Positions 1 through 7,197 of a DNA stretch of 64,000 nucleotides are shown piece by piece (the stretch's first letter is position 1; every line of letters starts with the position of its first letter). Below the pieces are notes generated by a model. The model did no database searches. It was not told the DNA's origin and was given only the letters and a program-made list of their open reading frames with translations. This stretch comes from Streptomyces sp. ISL-43 (GTDB lineage Bacteria > Actinomycetota > Actinomycetes > Streptomycetales > Streptomycetaceae). The stretch lies in contig NZ_JAGGOT010000056.1 of NCBI RefSeq assembly GCF_018614195.1, positions 1-64,000 on the forward strand, in the 5' to 3' direction. The translations under genes and the position numbers were made by a program.

Positions 1-984
1 GACCAGCAGGCCAGGGCGGACCTGGTGGACGCCCTCGTTGGTGACGCGCTGCGGCTGCTGGGCCACCTGCCCGAACAGGAACTCGGTGAGAAGGCCGCGA
101 ACGCGGCCGGCCTGCTGGCCCTGGTCGCGGGCCAGGACGTCGAGCCGGCCGAGGAGTCCGACGGCCGTGACGGACGCTGGCGCATCACCCAGGGGACCGC
201 ACCCGACCGCGTGGTTTCCACGGTCGATTCCGAGGCCCGGCACATCCACAAGAACCGAACCCGCCACCAGGAGGGCTTTCGCGCGCATGCCGCGTTCGAG
301 CCCGAGGCGGGACTGTTCACCGAGGTCGCGCTCACCACCGGCAGCGGAGCCGACAACCACGAGGCCGCCGTCGCCCGGGACCTCCTCGCCGACGAGGACC
401 CGGACCAGGGCCTGACCGTCCTCGGCGACACCGCCTACGGAACCGGCGAACTCCGCGAAGCCCTCGAAGCCGACGGCCACACCCTCGTGCTCAAGCCGCC
501 ACCCCTGCGGCAGGCCATCCCCGGCGGCTTCACGACCGACGACTTCCACGTCGACACCCAGGCCGGCCACGTCACCTGCCCGGCCGGCCACACCAAAGCC
601 CTCGGCCGCCCCCTCTCGGGCGGCAACCGCCAGGCCCAGTTCAAGAAACTCTGCCTCGATTGCCCTTTGCGCGAGCGCTGCACCAGGTCCAAGACCGGAC
701 GCGTCTTCAGCGTCCATCCCCAGTACGACCTCCTCAAAGCCGCCCGGGACCAGGCCGCCACCAGCCAGGAATGGCAGGACGAATACGGCCGCTGGCGACC
801 ACCCGTCGAACGCGCCATCGCCTGGCTCGTCGCCAAAGGCAACCGCCGCGTCCCCTACCGAGGCGTCCTCAAGAACAACACCTGGCTCCACAACCGGGCA
901 GCCGCCCTCAACCTCCGCCGCCTCATCAACCTCGGCCTCACCCACACAGGCGGCACCTGGACACTCACCCCCACCACCACATAG
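1..984 (+). CDS. IS1182-family transposase, C-terminal part (cut by window edge)
   Basis: The reading frame is open from base 1, so the true start lies before the window; 327 codons are visible. The protein resembles the C-terminal half of IS1182-family DDE transposases. It has a GDTAYGTGE segment holding a catalytic-type Asp, a cysteine cluster (CLDCPLRERC) and a C-terminal VERAIAWLVAKGNRRVPYRG segment holding the likely catalytic Glu. It would cut and join the ends of its own element. No stop or frameshift is seen in the visible part. The right end of the element was not delimited, and an IS630 element begins 60 bp after the stop. I am confident of the family but cannot say whether the whole element is intact. 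Confidence 0.85.
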   Translation, partial: DQQARADLVDALVGDALRLLGHLPEQELGEKAANAAGLLALVAGQDVEPAEESDGRDGRWRITQGTAPDRVVSTVDSEARHIHKNRTRHQEGFRAHAAFEPEAGLFTEVALTTGSGADNHEAAVARDLLADEDPDQGLTVLGDTAYGTGELREALEADGHTLVLKPPPLRQAIPGGFTTDDFHVDTQAGHVTCPAGHTKALGRPLSGGNRQAQFKKLCLDCPLRERCTRSKTGRVFSVHPQYDLLKAARDQAATSQEWQDEYGRWRPPVERAIAWLVAKGNRRVPYRGVLKNNTWLHNRAAALNLRRLINLGLTHTGGTWTLTPTTT

Positions 985-1042
985 ACGCAGGGGCCGCCCG
1001 GCCTGCGGCCGGACAGCCCCCAACAAGATCTTCATCAGTCTT

Positions 1043-2134
1043 CTAGTGTCCTGCGCCGGGAATTCGATCAAGATATGAAGCGAGGCGTTGAAGGATCTCG
1101 TCGGCGTCCTTCGTCCAGACGAAGGGCTTCGGGTTGTCGTTCCACTGGGCGGTCCAGGCTCGGATGTCCCGTTCCAGGGCCTGGAGGTTCTTGTGGACTC
1201 CGCGCCGTATCTTCTTGTCCGTCAGCAGGCCGAACCATCGCTCGACCTGGTTGAGCCAGGACGAGTAGGTGGGCGTGAAGTGCATGTGGAAGCGGGGGTG
1301 GGCTTCCAGCCACTTGCGGACTGCCGGCGCCTTGTGGGTGCTGTAGTTGTCGCAGATCAGGTGGACGTCGAGGTGGGCGGGGACCTCCTTGTCCAGCTTG
1401 GCGAGGAACTTCTTGAACTCCGCTGCCCGGTGGCGTCGGTGAATGGAGCTGATCACCTCGCCGGTGGCGACGTCCATGGCGGCGAACAGGGTCGTGATGC
1501 CGTGGCGGACGTAGTCGTGGGTACGGCGCTCAGGCATGCCCGGCATCATCGGCAGCACGGGTGCCGAACGGTCCAGCGCCTGGATCTGGGACTTCTCGTC
1601 CACGCACAGGACCAGGGCCTTCTCCGGCGGGTCGAGGTAGAGGCCCACGATGTCGCGGACCTTGTCTATGAACTGCGGGTCGTTGGACAGCTTGAAGGTG
1701 TCCACCTGGTGCGGCTTGAGCCCGAACGTCCTCCAGATCCGCCCCACGGTGGACCTCGACAGCCCGCTCTCGGATGCCATCGACGCCCGAGACCAGTGCG
1801 TGGCGTCCTTCGGGGTGCGCTCCAAGGTGGCGACGACGACTGTCTCAACCTGCTCGTCAGAGATCTTCCGCGGAGCACCGGGGCGTGGATCGTCGGCCAG
1901 GCCGTCCAGGCGGGACTCCAGGAAACGGCGGCGCCACTTGCCCACTGTCTGCGGCCAGATGCCGAGTTCAGCGGCCACCTGCTGATTCGTCTTCCCCTCC
2001 GCACAGCCCAGCACGATCCGGCACCGCTGAGCCAGAGCCTGTGCCGAGGTCGCCCGCCGCGACCAGCGCACCAGCGTCTCGCGCTCGTCATCGGTCAACG
2101 CCAGCTCGGCCATCGGCCGCCCCATCTTCGCCAT
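1043..2134 (-). CDS. IS630-family transposase
   Basis: This 363-residue transposase has an N-terminal helix-turn-helix region (about residues 10-110, including NQQVAAELGIWPQTVGKWRRR) and a C-terminal DDE domain. The catalytic residues are visible as the Asp of LCVDEKSQ, the Asp of LICDNYSTHK and the Glu of WLNQVERWF. The length is normal for a single-frame IS630 transposase and there is no internal stop. The stop codon overlaps the left terminal repeat. It probably mobilises the surrounding element with TA target duplication. The start could be the first ATG or the one three codons later. Confidence 0.93.
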   Translation of the reverse strand: MAKMGRPMAELALTDDERETLVRWSRRATSAQALAQRCRIVLGCAEGKTNQQVAAELGIWPQTVGKWRRRFLESRLDGLADDPRPGAPRKISDEQVETVVVATLERTPKDATHWSRASMASESGLSRSTVGRIWRTFGLKPHQVDTFKLSNDPQFIDKVRDIVGLYLDPPEKALVLCVDEKSQIQALDRSAPVLPMMPGMPERRTHDYVRHGITTLFAAMDVATGEVISSIHRRHRAAEFKKFLAKLDKEVPAHLDVHLICDNYSTHKAPAVRKWLEAHPRFHMHFTPTYSSWLNQVERWFGLLTDKKIRRGVHKNLQALERDIRAWTAQWNDNPKPFVWTKDADEILQRLASYLDRIPGAGH

Positions 2135-2178
2135 GAAGACATTCTACTTATTCAACGAATCTACGACGCAGGACACTA
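1044..2178 (-). mobile_element. Complete IS630-family insertion sequence with terminal inverted repeats and TA flanks
   Basis: The element is bounded by imperfect inverted repeats of about 28 bp. Both ends read TAGTGTCCTGCG inward from 1044 and from 2178, followed by a weaker match that includes ATTCG. The outermost bases are TA on both sides, as expected for IS630/Tc1-like elements that duplicate a TA target. The element is about 1.13 kb and carries one transposase gene on the minus strand, whose stop codon lies in the left repeat. Intact ends and an intact gene suggest a recent insertion. It sits directly downstream of the IS1182-type transposase gene. Confidence 0.88.
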
Positions 2179-2500
2179 GAGCGATGCCTTCGGCTGAGGC
2201 GAGCCTGCGCCATAGGAAGCTGGAGTGGCCGCGAAAGTCACACGGCCCTCTGCTCCGTGTGCGCCCCTCGCCAAGGATGAAGACATATGCGCAGGTCAAG
2301 CTCGTCCTGCCGCAGGTAACAGGGGTGAGCGATGTCCGGTCTTGGCGCCTCGGTCCCACGTATGTCCCACGCGGAGCGATCTGTGGGATCGGGCAATTGG
2401 GATTTTGCCTGGATCGCGCTGCCAAACTCCAGGTCGGAGCAGTGCCGGACCGAATGCTCACGGCCAAGTAGGCCGTGTGCGTTTTGACATGAACAAGACA
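2179..2500. other. Gene-poor stretch between the IS630 element and tRNA-Arg
   Basis: I see no convincing gene here. Frames on both strands are open, but they have no recognisable domain, no good ribosome binding site and no Streptomyces-like third-position bias. The GC content looks lower than in the neighbouring genes. Around 2353-2373 there is a GTGGGACATA-like sequence on the minus strand. The stretch may be the decayed edge of an element once integrated at the tRNA gene, but no integrase fragment is recognisable. Confidence 0.4.
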
Positions 2501-2532
2501 GGCTCTGACCTGCGTTTCCGCTGGTCAGAGCC
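2501..2532 (-). terminator. Probable terminator of the tRNA-Arg gene
   Basis: A perfect 10-bp inverted repeat (GGCTCTGACC at 2501-2510, GGTCAGAGCC at 2523-2532) with a 12-nt loop lies 11 bp beyond the 3' end of the minus-strand tRNA gene. The outer bases AACAAG and CTTGTT can extend the stem with a small bulge. The position fits termination of the tRNA transcript. Confidence 0.65.
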
Positions 2533-2543
2533 TTGTTCCGGAG

Positions 2544-2615
2544 TGCCCCCGGCAGGATTCGAACCTGCGCACACGGCTCCGGAGGCCGTTGCTCTATCCC
2601 CTGAGCTACGGGGGC
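2544..2615 (-). tRNA. tRNA-Arg (anticodon CCG)
   Basis: The minus strand folds into a full 72-nt cloverleaf. The acceptor arms GCCCCCG and CGGGGGC pair over 7 bp, followed by discriminator A. The D arm is GCTC/GAGC and the anticodon stem ACGGC/GCCGT encloses loop CTCCGGA with anticodon CCG. The T arm GCAGG/CCTGC encloses TTCGAAT. CCA is not encoded. It reads CGG, a frequent Arg codon in this genome. The 3' end faces the insertion sequences, as is usual where integrative elements use a tRNA as attachment site. Confidence 0.97.
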
Positions 2616-2721
2616 GCGTCGTTCGCGTTGCGGCGACGGGTTGAACACTACCAGCTCCCGGCCGGTGATCAGGAACTCGTTTGCGGGGGAGAGGGGGGCG
2701 GGTCCCTCGGAGGGGGTGGAA

Positions 2722-3192
2722 GTGGCAAAAACCCGGACGCGGGGGCCGGGGCCGACCTACTCTCGAGTTGTGTCGGGCGCCTCGGGCCGGGTGCTTGTTG
2801 TCGATGACAACAAGGTCATCCGGCAGCTGATCAAGGTCAATCTCGAGCTGGAGGGCTTCGAGGTCGTGACCGCGAACGATGGTGCCGAGTGTCTGGATGT
2901 CGTGCACCACGTACTTCCCGACGTCATCACCCTTGATGTGGTCATGCCCCGGCTGGACGGGTTCGGAGCGGCCGCGCAGTTGAGGGCCGATCCCCGGACG
3001 CGGCACCTGCCCGTTGCGATCGTGAGCGCTTGTACGCACGCCGAGGTCGAGGCCGGGATCGCCGCCGGCGTGGACGCCTTCCTCGCCAAGCCCTTCGAGC
3101 CCGCCGAGCTGGTGCGGGTCGTGCACCGGCTCATCGAGCGCCGCGATCGGAGGGAGCGGAAAGGCACCCCCGCCGGGAGGGGGCGAGGGTGA
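2722..3192 (+). CDS. Single-domain response regulator (CheY-like receiver)
   Basis: From the GTG at 2722 the protein has 156 residues. A CheY-like receiver domain fills about residues 22-145, with the acidic pair in VLVVDDN, the phosphoacceptor Asp72 in LDVVMPRLDG, the Ser/Thr position in IVSACT and the conserved Lys in FLAKPFEP. There is no output domain, so it probably works by protein contact within a phosphorelay. This start is chosen because GGAGG lies 8 nt upstream; a GTG at 2770 (VSGASGR) is an alternative. No partner kinase is encoded nearby. Its target is unknown. Confidence 0.85.
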   Translation: MAKTRTRGPGPTYSRVVSGASGRVLVVDDNKVIRQLIKVNLELEGFEVVTANDGAECLDVVHHVLPDVITLDVVMPRLDGFGAAAQLRADPRTRHLPVAIVSACTHAEVEAGIAAGVDAFLAKPFEPAELVRVVHRLIERRDRRERKGTPAGRGRG

Positions 3193-3290
3193 GGGAATCC
3201 TTGCTCGGCCCGCGGGTGGGTTAGGCCGTTCTTTTGGGTGTCCCCTTCTTTGGGGCGTGGCCCCTCTGTTCACATGGCGAAACCCTTCGC

Positions 3291-3317
3291 CTGACGCGGG
3301 GGCTTCTCGCCTAGGCT
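3291..3317 (+). promoter_or_regulatory. Candidate promoter giving a leaderless nrtL transcript
   Basis: A TAGGCT -10-like hexamer at 3312-3317 lies 7 nt before the GTG start of nrtL, with a weak CTGACG -35-like match at 3291-3296. The spacing would place transcription initiation at or beside the start codon, and no Shine-Dalgarno sequence is seen. Leaderless messages are common in Streptomyces. Confidence 0.4.
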
Positions 3318-3323
3318 GGGCAC

Positions 3324-4274
3324 GTGACCCCCGCTGACCTCTCCCGTGTCGTCGTGCGCGCCGTGCGCTGCGCCGTCGAGGACGGGGAGCTGCCCGCCAC
3401 GGTGGTCGTTCCCGAGCGGGTCGTCGTCGAGCGGACCCGGCCCGGGGGAGTAGGCGACTACGCCTCCCCCGTCGCGTTCGGGGTGGGGAAGGGTGCCGGA
3501 GTCGCGCCCCGTGGAGTGGCCGAGGTGCTGGCCCCGCGGCTGGCGGCGCTTCCCGGGATCGAGCGGGTGGAGATCACCGGCGCCGGGTTCCTGAACTTCG
3601 TGCTCGCCGCGCGTCCCGTCGGCGAGCTGGTACGGGGCATCCGCGCGCGCGGGGCGCGGTACGGGTTCGCCCCCGACGGGGAAGCGCGCGAGCGCGTCGT
3701 ACGCGACGCCGTGCAGCGGATCGCCCGCAGTCAGGGCCGCCGGGCGGACAGCGGGCCCGCGAGCATCGCCCCCGTCGCCAGGCGGGACGGCGACGTGCTC
3801 TGCGCCTACGGACCCGACGCCGCCGCCTGGGCGATGCTCGGCGCTCCCGGACACGAGACCCCTGTCTTTCCCGCGTGGCTGCTCGTGCAGGACGAGTCCA
3901 ACGAGTTCTTCCGCGTGCGGTACGCCCACGCCCGGGCCCGGGCGCTGACCCGCAACGCCGAGCAGCTCGGGTTCCGCGGTGAGCCGGGTGAGGTCGACGG
4001 CGACGGCGACGGTGCCGGCGCGCTGGTCGGTGCGCTCGTCGACTACCCCCTCGTGCTCGAGGCCGCCGCGCACCACCGTGCGCCCGAGCGGCTCGTCAGG
4101 CATCTCGTCGTGCTGGCCGACGCCTTGCTCGACTTCCAGTACCGCGTCCTGCCCAAGGGGGACGAGAAACCCTCGGCCGCCCATCGCGCCCGGCTGGCTC
4201 TTGCCGAAGCCGCCGGGACGGTGCTGGCCGGCGGCCTGGCCCTCCTCGGCATAGACGCACCCGACTGCCTGTGA
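3324..4274 (+). CDS. nrtL: ArgS-related anticodon-binding protein NrtL
   Basis: This 316-residue protein resembles two ends of arginyl-tRNA synthetase without the middle. The N-terminal ~110 residues look like the ArgS additional domain that contacts the tRNA elbow (ending EITGAGFLNFVL). The C-terminal ~130 residues look like the DALR helical anticodon-binding domain (RVRYAHARARALTRNAEQLG to LLGIDAPDCL). The Rossmann catalytic core with its HIGH and KMSKS signatures is absent, so it should not charge tRNA. It may bind tRNA-Arg or act as a regulator; the role is not established. It precedes lysA by 63 bp and may share its transcript. The NrtL name is recalled from current annotation usage. Confidence 0.85.
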   Translation: MTPADLSRVVVRAVRCAVEDGELPATVVVPERVVVERTRPGGVGDYASPVAFGVGKGAGVAPRGVAEVLAPRLAALPGIERVEITGAGFLNFVLAARPVGELVRGIRARGARYGFAPDGEARERVVRDAVQRIARSQGRRADSGPASIAPVARRDGDVLCAYGPDAAAWAMLGAPGHETPVFPAWLLVQDESNEFFRVRYAHARARALTRNAEQLGFRGEPGEVDGDGDGAGALVGALVDYPLVLEAAAHHRAPERLVRHLVVLADALLDFQYRVLPKGDEKPSAAHRARLALAEAAGTVLAGGLALLGIDAPDCL

Positions 4275-4337
4275 CGCGGCGTATGTGATCCGATGTGATT
4301 CGCCCGCGATCCGGATGATTTGCGAAGAGAGAGACCG

Positions 4338-5729
4338 ATGAGCCGTTCCGCACACCCCGCCGGGCCCCGCCATGCCGATGTCCTGCCCGAGGGGCACTAC
4401 TCCCCGCCGCCCGCCGATCTCAACGCGCTCGACGAGAAGGTCTGGGCGCGGACGGTGGGCCGGAACGCGGACGGTGTCGTGACCGTGGGCGGGATCGAAG
4501 TCACCAAGCTCGCCGAGGAGTTCGGGACGCCCGCCTACTTCCTCGACGAAGAGGACTTCCGCGCCCGCTGCCGCGCCTGGGCGCACGCCTTCGGGCCCGG
4601 CGCCGACGTCTTCTACGCCGGGAAGGCGTTCCTCTCCAAGGCCGTCGTGAAGTGGCTGCGGGAGGAGGGGCTCAACCTGGACGTGTGCTCCGGCGGCGAG
4701 CTCGCCACCGCGCTCGCCGCCGGGATGCCCGCCCGCCAGATCGCCTTCCACGGCAACAACAAGTCCACCGGCGAGATCACCCGCGCCGTCGAGGCCGGCG
4801 TCGGGCGGATCGTGCTCGACTCCTTCCAGGAGATCGCCCGCGTCGCGCACATCGCCCGCGAGGCCGGCGTACGCCAGCCCGTGCAGATCCGGGTGACGGT
4901 CGGCGTCGAGGCGCACACCCACGAGTTCATCGCCACCGCGCACGAGGACCAGAAGTTCGGGATCGCCGTCGCCGACGGGTCCGCCGCCGAGGCCGTACGG
5001 CGCGTCCTCGGGCACGACAGCCTGGAGCTGCTCGGCGTCCACTCCCACATCGGTTCGCAGATCTTCGACATGGCGGGCTTCGAGGTGTCGGCCAAGCGGG
5101 TCGTGCGGCTGCTCGCCGCCGTGCGCGACGAGCACGGGGTGGAGCTCCCCGAGATCGACCTCGGCGGCGGGCTCGGCATCGCCTACACCTCCGGCGACGA
5201 CCCCCGCGAGCCGCACGAGATCGCCAAGGCCCTGCACGAGATCGTCGCCCGCGAGTGCGAGGCGGCCGGCCTGCGCGCCCCGCGGATCTCCGTCGAGCCC
5301 GGACGGGCCATCGTCGGACCGACCGCCTTCACCCTCTACGAGGTCGGCACGATCAAGCCCCTCGAAGGGCTGAGGACGTACGTCTCCGTCGACGGCGGCA
5401 TGTCCGACAACATCCGCACCGCCCTCTACGACGCCGAGTACGCCGTCACCCTCGTCTCCCGCACCTCCGACGCCGAGCCCATGCTCGTCCGCGTCGTCGG
5501 CAAGCACTGCGAGAGCGGCGACATCGTGGTCAAGGACGCCTTCCTGCCCGCGGACCTCGCCCCCGGGGACCTCCTGGCGGTCCCGGCCACCGGCGCCTAC
5601 TGCCGCTCGATGGCCAGCAACTACAACCACGCGCTGCGCCCGCCCGTCGTCGCCGTGCGCGGCGGCGAGGCCCGTGTCATCGTCCGCAGGGAGACGGAGG
5701 AGGATCTCCTGCGTCTCGACCTCGGATGA
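4338..5729 (+). CDS. lysA: Diaminopimelate decarboxylase
   Basis: LysA converts meso-diaminopimelate to L-lysine, the last step of lysine synthesis, in the cytoplasm. The 463-residue protein is a fold-III PLP enzyme. The PLP lysine is Lys96 in FYAGKAF. The barrel carries HGNNKS and HSHIGSQ, the phosphate-binding glycines are in LGGGLGI, and EPGR follows. The C-terminal beta domain has the active-site CESGD and GAYCRSMASNYN. The ATG at 4338 follows a purine-rich AGAGAGA and gives the family-typical N-terminus; an in-frame upstream start adds six unlikely residues. It lies downstream of nrtL and upstream of hom, from which it is separated by strong hairpins. Confidence 0.97.
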   Translation: MSRSAHPAGPRHADVLPEGHYSPPPADLNALDEKVWARTVGRNADGVVTVGGIEVTKLAEEFGTPAYFLDEEDFRARCRAWAHAFGPGADVFYAGKAFLSKAVVKWLREEGLNLDVCSGGELATALAAGMPARQIAFHGNNKSTGEITRAVEAGVGRIVLDSFQEIARVAHIAREAGVRQPVQIRVTVGVEAHTHEFIATAHEDQKFGIAVADGSAAEAVRRVLGHDSLELLGVHSHIGSQIFDMAGFEVSAKRVVRLLAAVRDEHGVELPEIDLGGGLGIAYTSGDDPREPHEIAKALHEIVARECEAAGLRAPRISVEPGRAIVGPTAFTLYEVGTIKPLEGLRTYVSVDGGMSDNIRTALYDAEYAVTLVSRTSDAEPMLVRVVGKHCESGDIVVKDAFLPADLAPGDLLAVPATGAYCRSMASNYNHALRPPVVAVRGGEARVIVRRETEEDLLRLDLG

Positions 5730-5738
5730 TCCGCATTC

Positions 5739-5763
5739 TTCTGGGGGAAGCCCCCCAGACCCC
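5739..5763 (+). repeat. CTGGGGG/CCCCCAG hairpin repeat, copy 1
   Basis: A 7-bp stem (CTGGGGG at 5741-5747, CCCCCAG at 5752-5758) with a 4-nt loop is followed by ACCCCCG. It begins 10 bp after the lysA stop and may act as its terminator. A second copy with the same stem and the same CAGACCCC tail lies ahead of atpA at 23761-23785, so this looks like a dispersed repeat rather than a gene-specific signal. Confidence 0.55.
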
Positions 5764-5772
5764 CGAATAGGT

Positions 5773-5821
5773 GTCTCACTCAATGGACCGAGGGTGGAAA
5801 CTGTTGTCCATTGAGTGAGAC
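5773..5821 (+). promoter_or_regulatory. Perfect 16-bp inverted repeat upstream of hom
   Basis: GTCTCACTCAATGGAC at 5773-5788 is repeated exactly as its reverse complement at 5806-5821, with a 17-nt spacer. It is much less GC-rich than its surroundings, unlike a typical Streptomyces terminator, and lies 66 bp before the hom start. It could form a strong RNA hairpin in a hom leader or be two half-sites about three helical turns apart for a DNA-binding regulator. The sequence alone cannot decide between these. Confidence 0.6.
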
Positions 5822-5824
5822 TGG

Positions 5825-5867
5825 TTCACACCTGGGATGCAAACCGCTCACCAGGTACTGATGTGAA
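5825..5867 (+). promoter_or_regulatory. Second hairpin in the hom leader
   Basis: TTCACA (5825-5830) followed directly by CCTGG (5831-5835) can pair with CCAGG (5851-5855) and TGTGAA (5862-5867), leaving an internal bulge. The structure starts 4 nt after the 16-bp inverted repeat and ends 19 nt before the hom start, so it could influence access to the ribosome binding site. The pairing was found by eye and no folding energy was computed. Confidence 0.4.
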
Positions 5868-5886
5868 GATCGAAAGGCGTAGGTCG

Positions 5887-7191
5887 ATGATGCGTACGCG
5901 TCCGCTGAAGGTGGCGCTGCTGGGCTGTGGAGTGGTCGGCTCAGAGGTGGCGCGCATCATGACGACGCACGCCGACGACCTGACGGCCAGGATCGGCGCG
6001 CCCGTCGAGCTCGCCGGCGTGGCCGTGCGCCGCCCCTCCAAGGTGCGCGAGGGCATCGACCCGGCCCTCATCACCACCGATGCGACGGCGCTGCTCAAAC
6101 GCGGCGACATCGACATCGCCATCGAGGTCATCGGCGGCATCGAACCGGCCCGCACCCTGATCACCACCGCCTTCGAGCACGGCATCTCCGTCGTCTCGGC
6201 GAACAAGGCGCTGCTCGCGCAGGACGGCGCCGCGCTGCACGCCGCCGCCGAGCAGCACGGGCTGGACCTGTACTACGAGGCCGCCGTGGCCGGCGCCATC
6301 CCGCTGGTCCGCCCGATGCGCGAGTCCCTCGCGGGCGACAAGATCAACCGGGTGATGGGCATCGTCAACGGCACGACGAACTTCATCCTCGACAAGATGG
6401 ACTCGACCGGCGCCGGGTACCAGGAGGCGCTCGACGAGGCCACCGCCCTCGGGTACGCCGAGGCCGACCCCACCGCCGACGTCGAGGGCTACGACGCCGC
6501 CGCCAAGGCCGCGATCCTGGCCGGTATCGCCTTCCACACCCGGGTCCGCCTCGACGACGTCTACCGCGAGGGCATGACCGAGGTCAGCGCCACCGACTTC
6601 GCGTCCGCCAAGCGCATGGGCTGCACCATCAAGCTCCTCGCCATCCTGGAGCGCGCCGCCGACGGCGAGTCCGTCACCGCGCGCGTCCACCCGGCGATGA
6701 TCCCGCTGACCCACCCGCTCGCTTCCGTCCGCGAGGCGTACAACGCCGTCTTCGTCGAGGCGGAGGCCGCCGGTCGGCTCATGTTCTACGGGCCCGGCGC
6801 GGGCGGTTCTCCGACCGCGTCGGCGGTGCTCGGCGACCTCGTCGCCGTCTGCCGCAACAAGCTCGCCGCGGCAACGGGGCCGGGCGAGTCCGCGTACACC
6901 CAGCTGCCGGTCAGCCCCATGGGGGACGTCGTCACCCGCTACCACATCAGCCTCGATGTGGCGGACAAGCCGGGCGTACTCGCCCAGGTGGCGACCACCT
7001 TCGCGGAACACGGTGTTTCCATCGATACCGTACGACAGCAAGGACGTCCGGACGGGGTCGGCAATGAGGCCTCCCTCGTCGTCGTCACCCACCGCGCACC
7101 CGACGCCGCCCTCTCCGGGACCGTCGAGGCGCTGCGGAAGCTGGACACCGTGCGCGGTGTCGCCAGCATCATGCGTGTTGAAGGGGAGTAA
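5887..7191 (+). CDS. hom: Homoserine dehydrogenase
   Basis: Hom reduces aspartate semialdehyde to homoserine with NAD(P)H, the branch point towards threonine and methionine. The 434-residue protein has an N-terminal Rossmann fold (LLGCGVVGSEVAR), the catalytic domain with the signature GIVNGTTNFILDKM and ALGYAEADPTADVEGYDAAAKAAILA, and a C-terminal ACT domain (from about YHISLDVADKPGVLAQVA) for threonine feedback. The start is the ATG at 5887 or the adjacent one at 5890, after AAAGGCG. It is followed after 6 bp by thrC, so the two are almost certainly co-transcribed. The upstream leader contains two hairpins. Confidence 0.97.
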   Translation: MMRTRPLKVALLGCGVVGSEVARIMTTHADDLTARIGAPVELAGVAVRRPSKVREGIDPALITTDATALLKRGDIDIAIEVIGGIEPARTLITTAFEHGISVVSANKALLAQDGAALHAAAEQHGLDLYYEAAVAGAIPLVRPMRESLAGDKINRVMGIVNGTTNFILDKMDSTGAGYQEALDEATALGYAEADPTADVEGYDAAAKAAILAGIAFHTRVRLDDVYREGMTEVSATDFASAKRMGCTIKLLAILERAADGESVTARVHPAMIPLTHPLASVREAYNAVFVEAEAAGRLMFYGPGAGGSPTASAVLGDLVAVCRNKLAAATGPGESAYTQLPVSPMGDVVTRYHISLDVADKPGVLAQVATTFAEHGVSIDTVRQQGRPDGVGNEASLVVVTHRAPDAALSGTVEALRKLDTVRGVASIMRVEGE

Positions 7192-7197
7192 GGGCCC

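Noticed and set aside
2133..2648. Several open frames between the IS630 element and the response regulator
   Set aside because: They overlap the tRNA gene or the element end, lack binding sites and codon bias, and match no family I recognise. An integrase tail was considered but no active-site motif is visible.
3270..5783. An 837-codon open frame on the minus strand opposite nrtL and lysA
   Set aside because: It is the antisense shadow of two well-identified genes. The GC-rich third positions remove stop codons on the opposite strand, and its translation is Gly/Asp/Val-rich with no domain.
5773..5867. Known riboswitch classes (SAM, lysine, T-box) for the hom leader
   Set aside because: None of the conserved core sequences of these classes, such as the T-box sequence or the lysine-riboswitch junctions, can be seen; only the hairpins themselves are supported.
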